Below are positions 46,262 to 55,724 of a stretch of 64,000 bases of DNA, in pieces (within the stretch, counting starts at the first letter, position 1; each line of letters starts with the position of its first letter). Made by a program: the position numbers and the translations under genes. The stretch spans positions 1,466,127 to 1,530,126 of the forward strand of contig NZ_KB849655.1 in assembly GCF_000368765.1 (NCBI RefSeq), in the 5' to 3' direction. The notes beneath the pieces were generated by a model. It was not told the origin of the DNA. It made no database searches and worked only from the letters and a program-made list of their open reading frames with translations. Source of the stretch: Acinetobacter junii CIP 64.5. Lineage in GTDB: Bacteria; Pseudomonadota; Gammaproteobacteria; Pseudomonadales; Moraxellaceae.

Positions 46262-47146
46262 TCAACTGTTTTTGTGCTGTTTCATAGCTAGTAAATACAG
46301 TTCTAACTCCACTCTATCACCAATTTCATCCAATAATGTTGCAAATTCGTTTGCCTCATTTTGATCGTTTGGTGAGCAAAAATAGGTTCCGTATGATACT
46401 AAAGTAAAAACATATTTGTAAGTTTTTCCCTGAATTTTTATTGTAACAGGCTTACAATAGATTGAGCCTACATTATTGACACTATCAGATCTAACTGATG
46501 TTGAAAAGATATTTTGACGAATCCCTTCATTTAAATCACTCAGAAAAATACTTTCACCTTTATCTAAAGCAACTCTAGCTAAAGATGTAGAACTCATAAT
46601 TATATTTGCATCTGTATAGTTTTTTTGTCTATCTAACTCAACTTCATATTTCCAGTTATTACAATCATTTGCCCCTATTATAGTCATTTCAATGTTTGAT
46701 CTTGGCACACCATAAAACTTCATAAAATGGACAACTTGATCCATGATATATCTTAATTGATCTTTTGGATGAGTGATTTCATCAAAAAAATTAATTTTTT
46801 TATTGAGTTGGAGTCTAGTGACGCGATCATAAAAACGGGTTCTCTTCGCATGAACAACATTTTTAATAAAAGATAAAAATTCTTTCAATAACATTTCACG
46901 ATCTTGTTTTATCGCCTCTAATCTTGCTTCTTCTTTATCATCAATATACTCAAGGCAGCATTTAGCAATAACACAAACTATAGTTAAAAACATTAAAATA
47001 GAATAAATACAAGCATGTATATTAGAATGTTCCGAGATCCATTTCCAATCATCCCCCCAAATATCTAGCGTCCCATAATACAGACCTGTCAATATAACTG
47101 CTGTAGAACTAAGCCATGGCGTTTTTAGTATTTTTTTTAAATTCAT
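46262..47146 (-). CDS. Two-helix membrane protein with coiled coil and possible GAF-like domain
   Basis: The 294-residue protein has two transmembrane helices (about 11-27 and 45-63), a charged coiled-coil (66-105) and a C-terminal soluble domain (about 125-285). That domain's alternating strands (NIEMTIIGAND, NIIMSSTSLARVALDKGESIFL, VNNVGSIYCKPVTI, YVFTLVSYGTYFCSPND) and final helix (EFATLLDEIGDRVELEL) fit a GAF-like sensor. The family is not recognised, and GAF is a structural guess. The ribosome-binding site AGAGG lies inside the loop of the upstream hairpin. Base composition is A+T rich relative to neighbours. Confidence 0.75.
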   Translation of the reverse strand: MNLKKILKTPWLSSTAVILTGLYYGTLDIWGDDWKWISEHSNIHACIYSILMFLTIVCVIAKCCLEYIDDKEEARLEAIKQDREMLLKEFLSFIKNVVHAKRTRFYDRVTRLQLNKKINFFDEITHPKDQLRYIMDQVVHFMKFYGVPRSNIEMTIIGANDCNNWKYEVELDRQKNYTDANIIMSSTSLARVALDKGESIFLSDLNEGIRQNIFSTSVRSDSVNNVGSIYCKPVTIKIQGKTYKYVFTLVSYGTYFCSPNDQNEANEFATLLDEIGDRVELELYLLAMKQHKNS

Positions 47147-47147
47147 A

Positions 47148-47174
47148 AAAAAGCATCCTCTTCGGATGCTTTTT
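47148..47174 (-). terminator. Terminator of the FAD-dehydrogenase gene, with embedded ribosome-binding site
   Basis: AAAAAGCATCC (47148-47158) pairs with GGATGCTTTTT (47164-47174). On the minus strand it is followed by TTTTTT and then, at once, the ATG of the 2TM gene. The only Shine-Dalgarno (AGAGG) lies in its loop and inner stem. A weak promoter, TTGAAA (47193-47198) to TAAAAA (47170-47175) with 17-base spacer, would start RNA inside the hairpin. Confidence 0.8.
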
Positions 47175-47201
47175 ACGACAATAATTTCTAAATTTCAAGC
47201 A

Positions 47202-48611
47202 TTAAAGATCAAATAATTTCCCTGGGTTCATAATCCCATTCGGATCAAATGCCAATTTTAATGCTTTCATATATTCAATTTCTTCAGGTGAACGTGAATA
47301 TTCTAAATATGGCTTTTTAGTCATTCCCACACCATGTTCGGCAGAGATCGAACCATCATATTTTTTCACAGTCTCAAACACATATTTATTCACCACCTGA
47401 CACTTCGCAAAGAATTCGTCTTTAGTTAAGTTTTCAGGTTTTAAAATATTTAAGTGCAAGTTACCGTCACCAATATGACCGAACCAGCAGATTTCAAAGT
47501 CTGGATAGTTTTGTGAAACGATCGCATCAATTTCTGAGATAAACGCAGGGACATGCGAAATTAACACTGAAATATCATTCTTATAAGGAATATACGGTGC
47601 AATCGATTCCGAAATATCTTCACGTAAACGCCATAAACTCTGTGCTTGTTCTAAGCTTTGGCTCATTACGCCATCAATCACCCAACCTTGTTCCATACAA
47701 TGCTCAAAAATCTGCATTGCTTTGTCCATAATCGGCTCATACGGCGCTTCAAATTCAAGTAATACATAGAATGGGCAAGTTGTTTCAAATGGACGTTGTA
47801 CATGACCACGATCCAACACTTTTTGCATTGCCACTTCACCAAAGAACTCGAATGCGGTTAAGTCGATTTCTTTTTGGAAAGCATGTAATACAGGCATCAC
47901 CGCTTCAAAGTCAGGCGTACCCAATACCATGACTTGTAGGTTTTGTGGTTGACGCTCAAGTTTAATCTCAGCCTCTGTCACCAAACCTAATGTGCCTTCT
48001 CCACCGATAAACAAATGCTGCAACGCATAACCCGTCGCATTTTTAATCATGCCTTTGTTCAAACGTAAAATGTCACCTTTACCCGTAACAACCGTTAAAC
48101 CAAGCACCCAGTTACGTGTCATGCCGTATTTGATAACTTTAATACCGCCTGCATTGGTTCCGATATTTCCACCAATTTGACTAGAACCTGTCGATGCAAA
48201 ATCAACTGGGTAATACATGCCTTGTTGTTCGGCATAATTTTGCAACTGCTCAGTCACAACACCTGCTTGAACACGAACCATACGATCCGCTGGCAAGAAT
48301 TCCAAGATTTGATTCATCTTGTCAAAGCTAATCACGATCTCGCCATTGTTCGCTACCGCACCAGCAGATAAACCTGTGCGACCACCTGATGGCGTGATTG
48401 CCACTTTAAAACGGTTCGCCAGTTTTACAATCTCTTGAACTTGTTCAGTGCTTGATGGAAAAACGATGACTGATGGGTTCGGATCAAAGTGCTTAGTATG
48501 ATCTCGTCCCCAATTTTCCAAGCTATCGGCATCAGTTTTAATACGGTTTTCACCCACGATTGCCTTTAAGAGGGTCAATAACTCGGGTGTTAAAGCGACT
48601 GGAGCATTCAT
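47202..48611 (-). CDS. FAD-binding dehydrogenase of the GlcD type, probable D-2-hydroxyglutarate dehydrogenase
   Basis: The 469-residue flavoenzyme has the PCMH FAD-binding segment (TPSGGRTGLSAGAVANNGEIVISF, about 73-96) and ASTGSSQIGGNIGTNAGG, and the C-terminal zinc-site region HIGDGNLHLNIL and SAEHGVGMTKKPY. It is divergent from serA, the arrangement seen in Pseudomonas, where a D-2-hydroxyglutarate dehydrogenase recycles the D-2-hydroxyglutarate made by SerA. D-lactate or glycolate dehydrogenase activity is an alternative. Confidence 0.85.
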   Translation of the reverse strand: MNAPVALTPELLTLLKAIVGENRIKTDADSLENWGRDHTKHFDPNPSVIVFPSSTEQVQEIVKLANRFKVAITPSGGRTGLSAGAVANNGEIVISFDKMNQILEFLPADRMVRVQAGVVTEQLQNYAEQQGMYYPVDFASTGSSQIGGNIGTNAGGIKVIKYGMTRNWVLGLTVVTGKGDILRLNKGMIKNATGYALQHLFIGGEGTLGLVTEAEIKLERQPQNLQVMVLGTPDFEAVMPVLHAFQKEIDLTAFEFFGEVAMQKVLDRGHVQRPFETTCPFYVLLEFEAPYEPIMDKAMQIFEHCMEQGWVIDGVMSQSLEQAQSLWRLREDISESIAPYIPYKNDISVLISHVPAFISEIDAIVSQNYPDFEICWFGHIGDGNLHLNILKPENLTKDEFFAKCQVVNKYVFETVKKYDGSISAEHGVGMTKKPYLEYSRSPEEIEYMKALKLAFDPNGIMNPGKLFDL

Positions 48612-48967
48612 CGTTTTCAGGCCTAGTAAGAAAGAGATATAGGACTTCTGGATGATCCTGAATGTATTTCAAGGGCTTGAAAACAAAGGATTCAAAACAT
48701 CCAAAATATAGAAACGCTAGCGAACTATCAAACTGTCTACACAACGAGTTCGAGCTTCGTATTCCTTTATTTTACATGTAAGCAAGCGAGGGATAAAGCA
48801 CAGGATAAACATCTCGTCATAACAAAATGTGTATATGAACTAAAATTCATTCGAAACTGAAAAAATCTCAACAATTATGCTGAGCTAATTTTAAACGAAA
48901 TATCTATAACACAAAGCTCTATGCTATGATACCGCAACTAAATTTTGGCCTTTGTAGCGGAGCCGTA
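48612..48967 (+). promoter_or_regulatory. serA: Divergent dehydrogenase/serA region with serA promoter
   Basis: The 355 bases contain no supported gene. TGCTATGAT (48922-48930) is an extended -10 element, starting RNA near 48937 and leaving about 31 bases before ATG 48968. Another ATG at 48926 would lie before the start site, so it is not used. The promoter for the dehydrogenase should lie in the left half but none stands out. Confidence 0.5.
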
Positions 48968-50200
48968 ATGAGCCAACATCTATCACTACCTAAAGACAAA
49001 ATCCGTTTCCTTTTGCTTGAAGGTGTGCATCAAAATGCCATCGATACATTAAACGCTGCGGGTTATACCAACATCGATTACCACAAAACTGCGCTTGAAG
49101 GCGAAGCTTTGAAAGAAGCGATCAAAGATGCGCACTTTATTGGTATTCGTTCGCGTACTCAATTGACTGAAGAAATCTTTGAAGCAGCGAATAAATTGAT
49201 TGCGGTAGGTTGTTTCTGTATTGGTACAAACCAAGTTGATTTAAAAGCAGCAATGTCTCGTGGTATTCCTGTTTTCAACGCACCGTATTCGAATACGCGT
49301 TCTGTAGCAGAATTGGTTCTTGCTGAAGCAATTTTATTACTTCGTCGTGTACCTGAAAAATCAAAAGATACGCACGCAGGTGGTTGGAACAAGTCGGCTG
49401 TTGGTTCATACGAAACTCGTGGTAAAACATTAGGTATCGTAGGTTACGGTTCTATCGGCTCTCAACTTTCAGTTTTAGCTGAAAGCTTAGGTATGAAAGT
49501 TTGCTATTATGATGCGGTAACTAAATTACCGTTAGGTAATGCACGCCAAGTCGGTTCTTTGGATGAGCTTTTAGAAACTGCTGATGTGGTTTCTTTACAC
49601 GTTCCTGATGTTCCTTCTACGCGTAACTTCTTCAAGAAAGAACAGTTTGCGAAAATGAAGCCTGGTTCAATCTTCATCAATGCTGCACGTGGTACATGTG
49701 TAATTATCGAAGATTTAGCTGATGCGATTAAATCTGGTCACATCGCTGGTGCTGCAGTAGACGTATTCCCGAAAGAGCCAAAAGCAAATGGTGAAGAATT
49801 CCAGTCTCCACTTCGTGGCTTAGACAACGTGATTTTAACACCGCACGTGGGTGGTTCTACGATGGAAGCGCAAGCAAACATCGGTTTAGAAGTTGCTGAA
49901 AAATTCGTTGCATATTCAGATAAAGGTATGACACTTTCTGCGGTGAACTTCCCAGAAATCGCATTACCACTTTCTGATGGTCAACATCGTTTACTTCACA
50001 TCCACAAAAACGTTCCTGGTGTATTGTCTAAGATCAATACATTGTTCGCTGAACAAGGAATCAATATCTCTGGTCAATCTTTAATGACTAAAGGTGATAT
50101 CGGTTACTTGGTAATGGATGTTGATGCTTCTGCTTCTCAAGAAGCTTTGGATACTCTACATAATGTAGAAGGTACAATCCGAGTACGTGTATTGTTCTAA
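48968..50200 (+). CDS. serA: D-3-phosphoglycerate dehydrogenase
   Basis: The 410-residue NAD-dependent dehydrogenase starts serine synthesis by oxidising 3-phosphoglycerate; it can also reduce 2-oxoglutarate to D-2-hydroxyglutarate. Features: substrate-site RSRTQLTEEI, nucleotide loop GIVGYGSIGSQLSVLAE, catalytic ARGTCVIIEDLADAI and HVGGSTMEAQANIG, and a C-terminal ACT domain (about 330-410, HKNVPGVLSKINTLFAEQGINI) that binds serine for feedback control. CGGAG lies just before the ATG. The codon choice suggests strong expression. Confidence 0.96.
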   Translation: MSQHLSLPKDKIRFLLLEGVHQNAIDTLNAAGYTNIDYHKTALEGEALKEAIKDAHFIGIRSRTQLTEEIFEAANKLIAVGCFCIGTNQVDLKAAMSRGIPVFNAPYSNTRSVAELVLAEAILLLRRVPEKSKDTHAGGWNKSAVGSYETRGKTLGIVGYGSIGSQLSVLAESLGMKVCYYDAVTKLPLGNARQVGSLDELLETADVVSLHVPDVPSTRNFFKKEQFAKMKPGSIFINAARGTCVIIEDLADAIKSGHIAGAAVDVFPKEPKANGEEFQSPLRGLDNVILTPHVGGSTMEAQANIGLEVAEKFVAYSDKGMTLSAVNFPEIALPLSDGQHRLLHIHKNVPGVLSKINTLFAEQGINISGQSLMTKGDIGYLVMDVDASASQEALDTLHNVEGTIRVRVLF

Positions 50201-50216
50201 TTTAGACAATTCACTC

Positions 50217-50244
50217 AAAAGCCACGGCACTTGCTGTGGCTTTT
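50217..50244 (+). terminator. Terminator of serA
   Basis: AAAAGCCAC (50217-50225) pairs with GTGGCTTTT (50236-50244), followed by TTTATTGG. Confidence 0.88.
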
Positions 50245-50305
50245 TTATTGGTGATTGAATTATTATGTGAATATTAAACCAATTGTTCTAATAATAAGTG
50301 TCCCA

Positions 50306-51175
50306 ATGCTAAAAACACCTGTGCACGCTCTCCTCCTCTTAATGATCGCCATGTTATGTGTACAAGGTAGCGGTTCTTTAGCCAAAATTTTATTTCAAAG
50401 TTTTCCAGTATTGACCGTATCCGCAATGCGCCTATGTTTTGGTGCGATCATTTTGGCAATTATTTTTAAAATTTGGACCATCAATTTTAAAGCTGTTCGT
50501 TGGAAAGCCATTCTCAGCTACGGTATGGCACTAGCAGGAATGAACGCCCTCTTTTATTTATCACTGGAGCGCTTACCTCTAGGCTTGGCTGTTGCTTTTG
50601 AATTTATTGGACCTTTGAGTGTAGCACTTTATCATGCTCGCCAAAAATACGATTTCATTTGGGTGGGATGTGCCATTTTAGGCTTGATTCTACTTTTCCC
50701 ACTACAACAAGCCCAGCAAGGATTGGATCTAGTCGGTGTCTTTTTTGCTGTCAGTGCGGGTGCCTGTTGGGCACTTTATATTATTGCGGGACAGAAGCCT
50801 TCTGGCATTTCAGGCAATCATACTGTCTGTTTGGGAATGAGTATCGGCATGCTATGTTTATTACCTTTCGCCATCTTTTCAGGGGCGCTTGATCGTGTCA
50901 TTGAATTGCCAAATATCTACTATTTTATTGGACTTGCAATCTTAGCAAGTGCATTGCCCTTTACTTTAGAAATGATCGCATTAAGAAGCCTAACTCCTTT
51001 AAGTTTTGGAACACTCATGAGTCTTGAACCTGCCGTAGCTGCATTATCAGGATTTATTTTTCTGGGTGAGACTTTATTGTGGAATCAATGGCTTGCGCTT
51101 GGCACGATTATCATCGCATCGATCGGTTGTACATTTACCACTCAACATGCTCGACAGCAAAAAGTGAATAAATAA
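50306..51175 (+). CDS. EamA-family transporter, RhtA-like
   Basis: The roughly 289-residue transporter has ten hydrophobic segments in two EamA repeats; GSLAKILFQSFPVLTVSAMRL and EFIGPLSVALYHARQKYDF are close to RhtA-type threonine/homoserine exporters. The start is placed at MLKTPVHALLL, because upstream codons add a non-hydrophobic extension. There is no strong ribosome-binding site. A paralogue follows at 51268, arranged in tandem. Confidence 0.88.
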   Translation: MLKTPVHALLLLMIAMLCVQGSGSLAKILFQSFPVLTVSAMRLCFGAIILAIIFKIWTINFKAVRWKAILSYGMALAGMNALFYLSLERLPLGLAVAFEFIGPLSVALYHARQKYDFIWVGCAILGLILLFPLQQAQQGLDLVGVFFAVSAGACWALYIIAGQKPSGISGNHTVCLGMSIGMLCLLPFAIFSGALDRVIELPNIYYFIGLAILASALPFTLEMIALRSLTPLSFGTLMSLEPAVAALSGFIFLGETLLWNQWLALGTIIIASIGCTFTTQHARQQKVNK

Positions 51176-51267
51176 AATGAAAGCGTTCCATCACGATGTA
51201 CTGTCTTCATCTTATAATCAAACCACCTATCTTGTAGGTATTTTTACTTTGCTTTTGTAGATCTTCC

Positions 51268-52134
51268 ATGAAAAATATCCAGTTGGTCGCGGTGCTGTAC
51301 ATGGTTCTTTCCATGGTGTCTTATCAAATCAGCGCTTCATTTGCCAAACAACTTATTGCAACACTTGATCCACTGACTGTCACGATTCTACGACTCTGTT
51401 TTGCAACGATTTTGGTTGCGATCATGTTCCGCTCATGGAAAGTATTATCTAAGCTAAAGTATTTAAAATGGCGTGATTTATTACTTTATAGTGCATCCTT
51501 AGGTTGTATGAATATTTTGTTCTATACATCTTTAGGCAAACTGCCTCAAGGGATTGCTGTAGGCCTAGAATTCATCGGTCCTTTAGGATTAGCATTACTA
51601 TCAATCAAACAGCGCAGTGATTATATTTGGGTGGTTTTTGCTATCTTAGGAATCGCATTAATGGTTCCTTGGCACGATGCGAACTTGGAAAATTTCTCCT
51701 ATTTTGGAGCTGCTTGCGCTTTAAGTGCTGGACTCTTTTGGGCCTTGTATATTTATTTTGGGCATCGCGTGGTACAACAAAATATTGGGATGCATGCGCT
51801 TACTATTGCGATTGGTTTGTCTGCACTGACCTTATTACCCTTCGGACTTTGGAACAACACGCCTGCCTTAATCGATACGCAATATTGGGGCAAAGCCCTA
51901 GTGATTGCAGTATTAGCCACCGCCATTCCCTATGCGCTTGATTTGATGGCATTGAAACGCTTAAGCAAACTCAGTTATGGAACACTGACGAGTCTTGCAC
52001 CTGCTTTAGCAGCATTAGCAGGACTCTTCATACTGCATGAGCAAATTAGTTTGATTCAATGGATCGCTCTTCTTTGTATCATGATCGCATCAATTGGAGT
52101 GACCTTACGTGGTGAAAAATCACAACCACAGTAA
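51268..52134 (+). CDS. EamA-family transporter, RhtA-like paralogue
   Basis: The 288-residue ten-helix transporter has the same landmark segments as its upstream neighbour, including SASFAKQLIATLDPLTVTILRL and EFIGPLGLALLSIKQRSDY. It probably exports small amino acids or metabolites. The two genes are roughly 90 bases apart and arose by an old duplication, as they differ clearly in sequence. Confidence 0.88.
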   Translation: MKNIQLVAVLYMVLSMVSYQISASFAKQLIATLDPLTVTILRLCFATILVAIMFRSWKVLSKLKYLKWRDLLLYSASLGCMNILFYTSLGKLPQGIAVGLEFIGPLGLALLSIKQRSDYIWVVFAILGIALMVPWHDANLENFSYFGAACALSAGLFWALYIYFGHRVVQQNIGMHALTIAIGLSALTLLPFGLWNNTPALIDTQYWGKALVIAVLATAIPYALDLMALKRLSKLSYGTLTSLAPALAALAGLFILHEQISLIQWIALLCIMIASIGVTLRGEKSQPQ

Positions 52135-52165
52135 GATCACTTCTTATACTTTAAATAGAGAAAAA

Positions 52166-52612
52166 TTAGGCATCTGAACGTTTATATTTTTTATATTCAG
52201 CTAGATATTTCTTACCTAATTTTTCCTTCTCACTATCTGCCAAAATTTTTCCTGCTTGTTGGAAAAACTTATGTTCCTCTTCTTTTAAATGATGATGCAC
52301 CTTTTCACTTAATTGTTTTGCTGTCGCTAACCAACTTGGATTACTCATATCGGTTTCTTCTAATTTTTCTACCAATTCATCCATTTCATGATGTTCAGCC
52401 AATGCATGCCGAGTAATATCTAAACCCACATCATCAAACATCAATGGAATATACAAATAACGATCTTCAGCAACTGAGTGAGCATATAATTCATTTTTGA
52501 GCAAATCAAAAAGTTCTTTACGCTCATCACTCGATCCACTGGTAGTAATTAATTGATTCGCTAAACTACGTTGTTGTTCATGGCTTTCTCGAAGTGCTTC
52601 AAATATATTCAT
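52166..52612 (-). CDS. Hemerythrin-domain protein
   Basis: The 148-residue all-helical protein has His/Glu ligands spaced as in hemerythrin-type proteins: RESHEQQ, AHSVAEDRYLY, HALAEHHEMDEL and HHHLKEEEHKFF. It likely binds a di-iron site and senses or handles oxygen, iron or oxidants. AGAGG precedes the ATG at 52612, so the longer frame is not used. It converges with the EamA gene with no terminator visible between. Confidence 0.85.
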   Translation of the reverse strand: MNIFEALRESHEQQRSLANQLITTSGSSDERKELFDLLKNELYAHSVAEDRYLYIPLMFDDVGLDITRHALAEHHEMDELVEKLEETDMSNPSWLATAKQLSEKVHHHLKEEEHKFFQQAGKILADSEKEKLGKKYLAEYKKYKRSDA

Positions 52613-52762
52613 TTTTACCTCTAAGATTGGCGAACAACCACAGTACGAGATCGTGAGCATCTTGTTACTGCGGTTTTTGGCTAAACATCCATCTTAGAAA
52701 GTGTTGATTTTTTAGACAGCATTATTTAGGTATGTTTTTGTTGTGAAACTTTATCTTCTGGT

Positions 52763-53533
52763 TCAAATATTAACTATCATTTGATATCCCAATCGACAAA
52801 TCAAAATACTCACCAAAATTAAAAACAATATTCGAATAAATCCGCTTCCATATTTTAAAGCAAGGCGTACACCCAACAATGAACCAGCAATATTTGCTAG
52901 TGCCATCATTAAACCCAATGCAAATAACACATGACCTGTTGGTATAAAGAAGCTTAATGCCGCCAGATTCGTCATGAAATTGCCAATTTTGGATAGTGCA
53001 GAAGCATGCAAGAAATCAACTTGCAAAAAACGAATGAAAAAGAAAATAAAGAAGCTGCCTGTTCCAGGTCCAAAGATTCCATCATAAAAACCAATTGCTA
53101 AACTACCGACCGCAGCAAAGATCAACAGTTTAGGAGTAATGCGTTGATCCACATGAACTTGCCCAAACTGCTTTTTCATAAAAGTATAAATCGCAATCAC
53201 GACCAGCATGACCAATACAAAAGGTCTTAGAATATGAGTGGGGATCATGGAGACACAAGCAGCTCCAGCGAAAGAACTTATGAATGCAAAGATGGCAATC
53301 ACAAGTAAAAGTTTCCAGTTTAATTTGACCCGCCTAGCAAAAGAAAATGCCGTCGATGCTGTACCACAAATTGAAGCAAGCTTATTGGTACCAAATATTG
53401 TTGCAGGTGAGGTATTTGGTAGTGCCCCCATTAGGGCAGGGATTTGTATGAGTCCACCGCCACCTACTGCTGCATCAATTGTTCCTGCACAAAAAGCAAA
53501 AAAGATTAAACTCAGAATGAGTTCCCACTCCAT
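52763..53533 (-). CDS. TSUP-family (TauE/SafE, YfcA-like) transporter
   Basis: The 256-residue membrane protein has the family repeat motif AGTIDAAVGGGGLIQIPALMGALP at the start and GFYDGIFGPGTGSFFIFFFI in the second half, matching YfcA-type proteins. Transport substrate unknown; sulfur anions are typical. AAGGA precedes the ATG, which lies 11 bases after the truB stop, suggesting co-transcription from truB. Confidence 0.88.
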   Translation of the reverse strand: MEWELILSLIFFAFCAGTIDAAVGGGGLIQIPALMGALPNTSPATIFGTNKLASICGTASTAFSFARRVKLNWKLLLVIAIFAFISSFAGAACVSMIPTHILRPFVLVMLVVIAIYTFMKKQFGQVHVDQRITPKLLIFAAVGSLAIGFYDGIFGPGTGSFFIFFFIRFLQVDFLHASALSKIGNFMTNLAALSFFIPTGHVLFALGLMMALANIAGSLLGVRLALKYGSGFIRILFLILVSILICRLGYQMIVNI

Positions 53534-53544
53534 GAGTTATATCC

Positions 53545-54438
53545 TTATAAATTCAATAAACGTTTTGGCACTAATCGTTTTTTATCTGTAATTTCAGCTA
53601 AGCCCAAACAACGATCACCATTAAACACTAACACTTCCGCTGCTGCTTCGTGATCAATATTGCTTTCTTGCCCATTACCAAAATATTTTTCGCGTCCCTC
53701 AGGGAGCTGTACACGAGGGAAATGCTCAACGGGTGCATAGACAGGTAGCAATAAAGCATCCCGTTGTTCAAGTGACAAACTTTCCAAATATTCAATGGTA
53801 TAGTTTGGATTAATCTCAAAATGCCCTGTTTGAACACGGTGTAATTTTGTCAAATGTCCGCCACAGCCCAAAGCCTCACCAATATCCTCCCCCAACACAC
53901 GGATATAAGTTCCTTTAGAACACGTCACGTCTAAGGTCAAACTGTCTTCTGTAAAACTTAAAAGCTTGAGTTCATAAATAGTGACTGGACGCGCTTCACG
54001 CTCAATCTCAATTCCTTGGCGCGCTAACTCATACAAAGGGCGACCTTCTCGCTTTAGCGCTGAATACATCGGTGGCACTTGCTTGATATCACCACGAAAC
54101 TGTTCTAAAACCTGTTCAATATTAGCTTCAGTTAATGCGAGCACATCTCTTTGTTGAAGAATTTCCCCTTCAACATCACCCGTAGCAGTTGTTTGTCCAA
54201 GTTTTACTGTTGTTTGATAACGCTTGGTAGAATCCAATAAATAATGCGAAAACTTGGTTGCCTCCCCTAAGCAAATCGGTAATAAACCTGTTGCAAGCGG
54301 ATCTAAAGCACCTGTATGTCCTGCTTTCTGTGCATTAAAAAGTCGACGTACTTTTTGCAATGCGGAATTGGAACTTAAACCCAAGGGCTTATTAAGCAAA
54401 AAAACACCACTCAGATGGCGATAAGAACTTTTTTTCAT
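53545..54438 (-). CDS. truB: tRNA pseudouridine synthase B
   Basis: The 297-residue enzyme makes pseudouridine-55 in the T-loop of tRNAs. The catalytic Asp is in [23 protein letters not shown] (near residue 44), followed by [20 protein letters not shown] and the C-terminal PUA-like region. It is the first gene of a short minus-strand unit with the TSUP gene. The rbfA and infB genes usually upstream are not next to it here. Confidence 0.95.
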   Translation of the reverse strand: MKKSSYRHLSGVFLLNKPLGLSSNSALQKVRRLFNAQKAGHTGALDPLATGLLPICLGEATKFSHYLLDSTKRYQTTVKLGQTTATGDVEGEILQQRDVLALTEANIEQVLEQFRGDIKQVPPMYSALKREGRPLYELARQGIEIEREARPVTIYELKLLSFTEDSLTLDVTCSKGTYIRVLGEDIGEALGCGGHLTKLHRVQTGHFEINPNYTIEYLESLSLEQRDALLLPVYAPVEHFPRVQLPEGREKYFGNGQESNIDHEAAAEVLVFNGDRCLGLAEITDKKRLVPKRLLNL

Positions 54439-54575
54439 AAATGAAAAGTCAAAGTATAAAACGGTATTTTATCAAAACTATTCATCGGATTTTTAAAAAT
54501 TAAACGCTCAAAAAAACAACATTTATGATAAATTTATATTCGTTTCCGAAATTAAAAGCAAATGGATTATGCTTA

Positions 54576-55619
54576 ATGAATAAAAATGGAAAAAAAATAG
54601 CATTATTATGTAGCTTATTGATCATTTCAGCAGTCACGCTGAGTGTATTGTATTGGTTATATCCTCAAGATCAGCAGTCACGGTTCAAATCAACTGCTCA
54701 ATCCAGCGGCACCTCCAATTCAGCAGAACATTCTGAAAATTTAGGGCAGGCACAAGCACTTGATGCAACATTCAACAGCACAAGCCAGCTCGATACTGAA
54801 ATCAACTGCAAACTACAGTTTAATGCATCACAAAAATTAGTGGTGAATGAGCTGACCCGAAACTGCTTTGAATATTTCATTTCCCAATATGGCGAACGGA
54901 ATATTGATGAAATCCGTCAGAGTTTTCAGCGCTATATTGCCAAGGGTTTTCAGGCATCGGAGCAACAGCAGATTTTAGCCTTGTGGTCACGCTATGTAGA
55001 TTATCGCAAAGAGCTGAGTAAATTACAGGTGCAACAGCCTGCTCAGGAAAGCTATCAATATTTCCAGACTGTTTTTAATGCCATGCATGATTTAAAACAA
55101 CGTTTCTTTTCAAAGCCTGAAATAGAAGGCTTATTTGGCGCTGAGGATATTTATCAGCAATATACGCTCGACCGTATGCAAATTTTAGAAAATAATGCAC
55201 TGGATGCTGGAGCAAAAGCGAAACAATTACAACAACGCTTTGAACAACTTCCTCAGGATTGGCAAGACAATCTTAAGGATTTATCCAAACTTGATGATTT
55301 GCGCTCCTTAACTGCACAAATCAAGGCCAGAAATGGTTCAGCGCAGGAACTTCGGGATATGCGGGTCAATCTGGTTGGAGAGGCAGCCACCCAACGTTTA
55401 GAGCAACTCGATCAACAACGATCTGATTGGAAACAGCGAGTTCAAGCCTATCTTGATGAGCGTAAAACAATTGTAGATAGCAATATGAGCACTTCAGCCA
55501 AGGATCAAGCCATTCAACAGCTCAAACAACAACAGTTCCAGTCTCCACAGGAACAGCAACGTCTACAAACATTTGAAACGGTTCATGACCAAGGAGGCAT
55601 CTTACCTTTTAGCAACTAG
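54576..55619 (+). CDS. lipB: Lipase chaperone (lipase-specific foldase)
   Basis: The 347-residue membrane-anchored foldase folds the secreted lipase in the periplasm. It has an N-terminal transmembrane helix (about 8-27), a Ser/Thr-rich linker and the foldase signature TRNCFEYFISQYGER near residue 96, matching the Rx1x2FDY(F/C)L(S/T)A type motif with substitutions. A Gln-rich helical body follows. The start MNKNGKK is chosen over an in-frame ATG 17 codons upstream. The chaperone gene precedes the lipase gene, the order reported in Acinetobacter. Confidence 0.9.
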   Translation: MNKNGKKIALLCSLLIISAVTLSVLYWLYPQDQQSRFKSTAQSSGTSNSAEHSENLGQAQALDATFNSTSQLDTEINCKLQFNASQKLVVNELTRNCFEYFISQYGERNIDEIRQSFQRYIAKGFQASEQQQILALWSRYVDYRKELSKLQVQQPAQESYQYFQTVFNAMHDLKQRFFSKPEIEGLFGAEDIYQQYTLDRMQILENNALDAGAKAKQLQQRFEQLPQDWQDNLKDLSKLDDLRSLTAQIKARNGSAQELRDMRVNLVGEAATQRLEQLDQQRSDWKQRVQAYLDERKTIVDSNMSTSAKDQAIQQLKQQQFQSPQEQQRLQTFETVHDQGGILPFSN

Positions 55620-55724
55620 AAACACGTAATACAAGACATTGAAATAATGCGATTTAGCAAGGATGCAATGTCAGTTCGCAAGAACATCAAGACCCTGATG
55701 AAAACAAAAATTGAGAGAAATATC

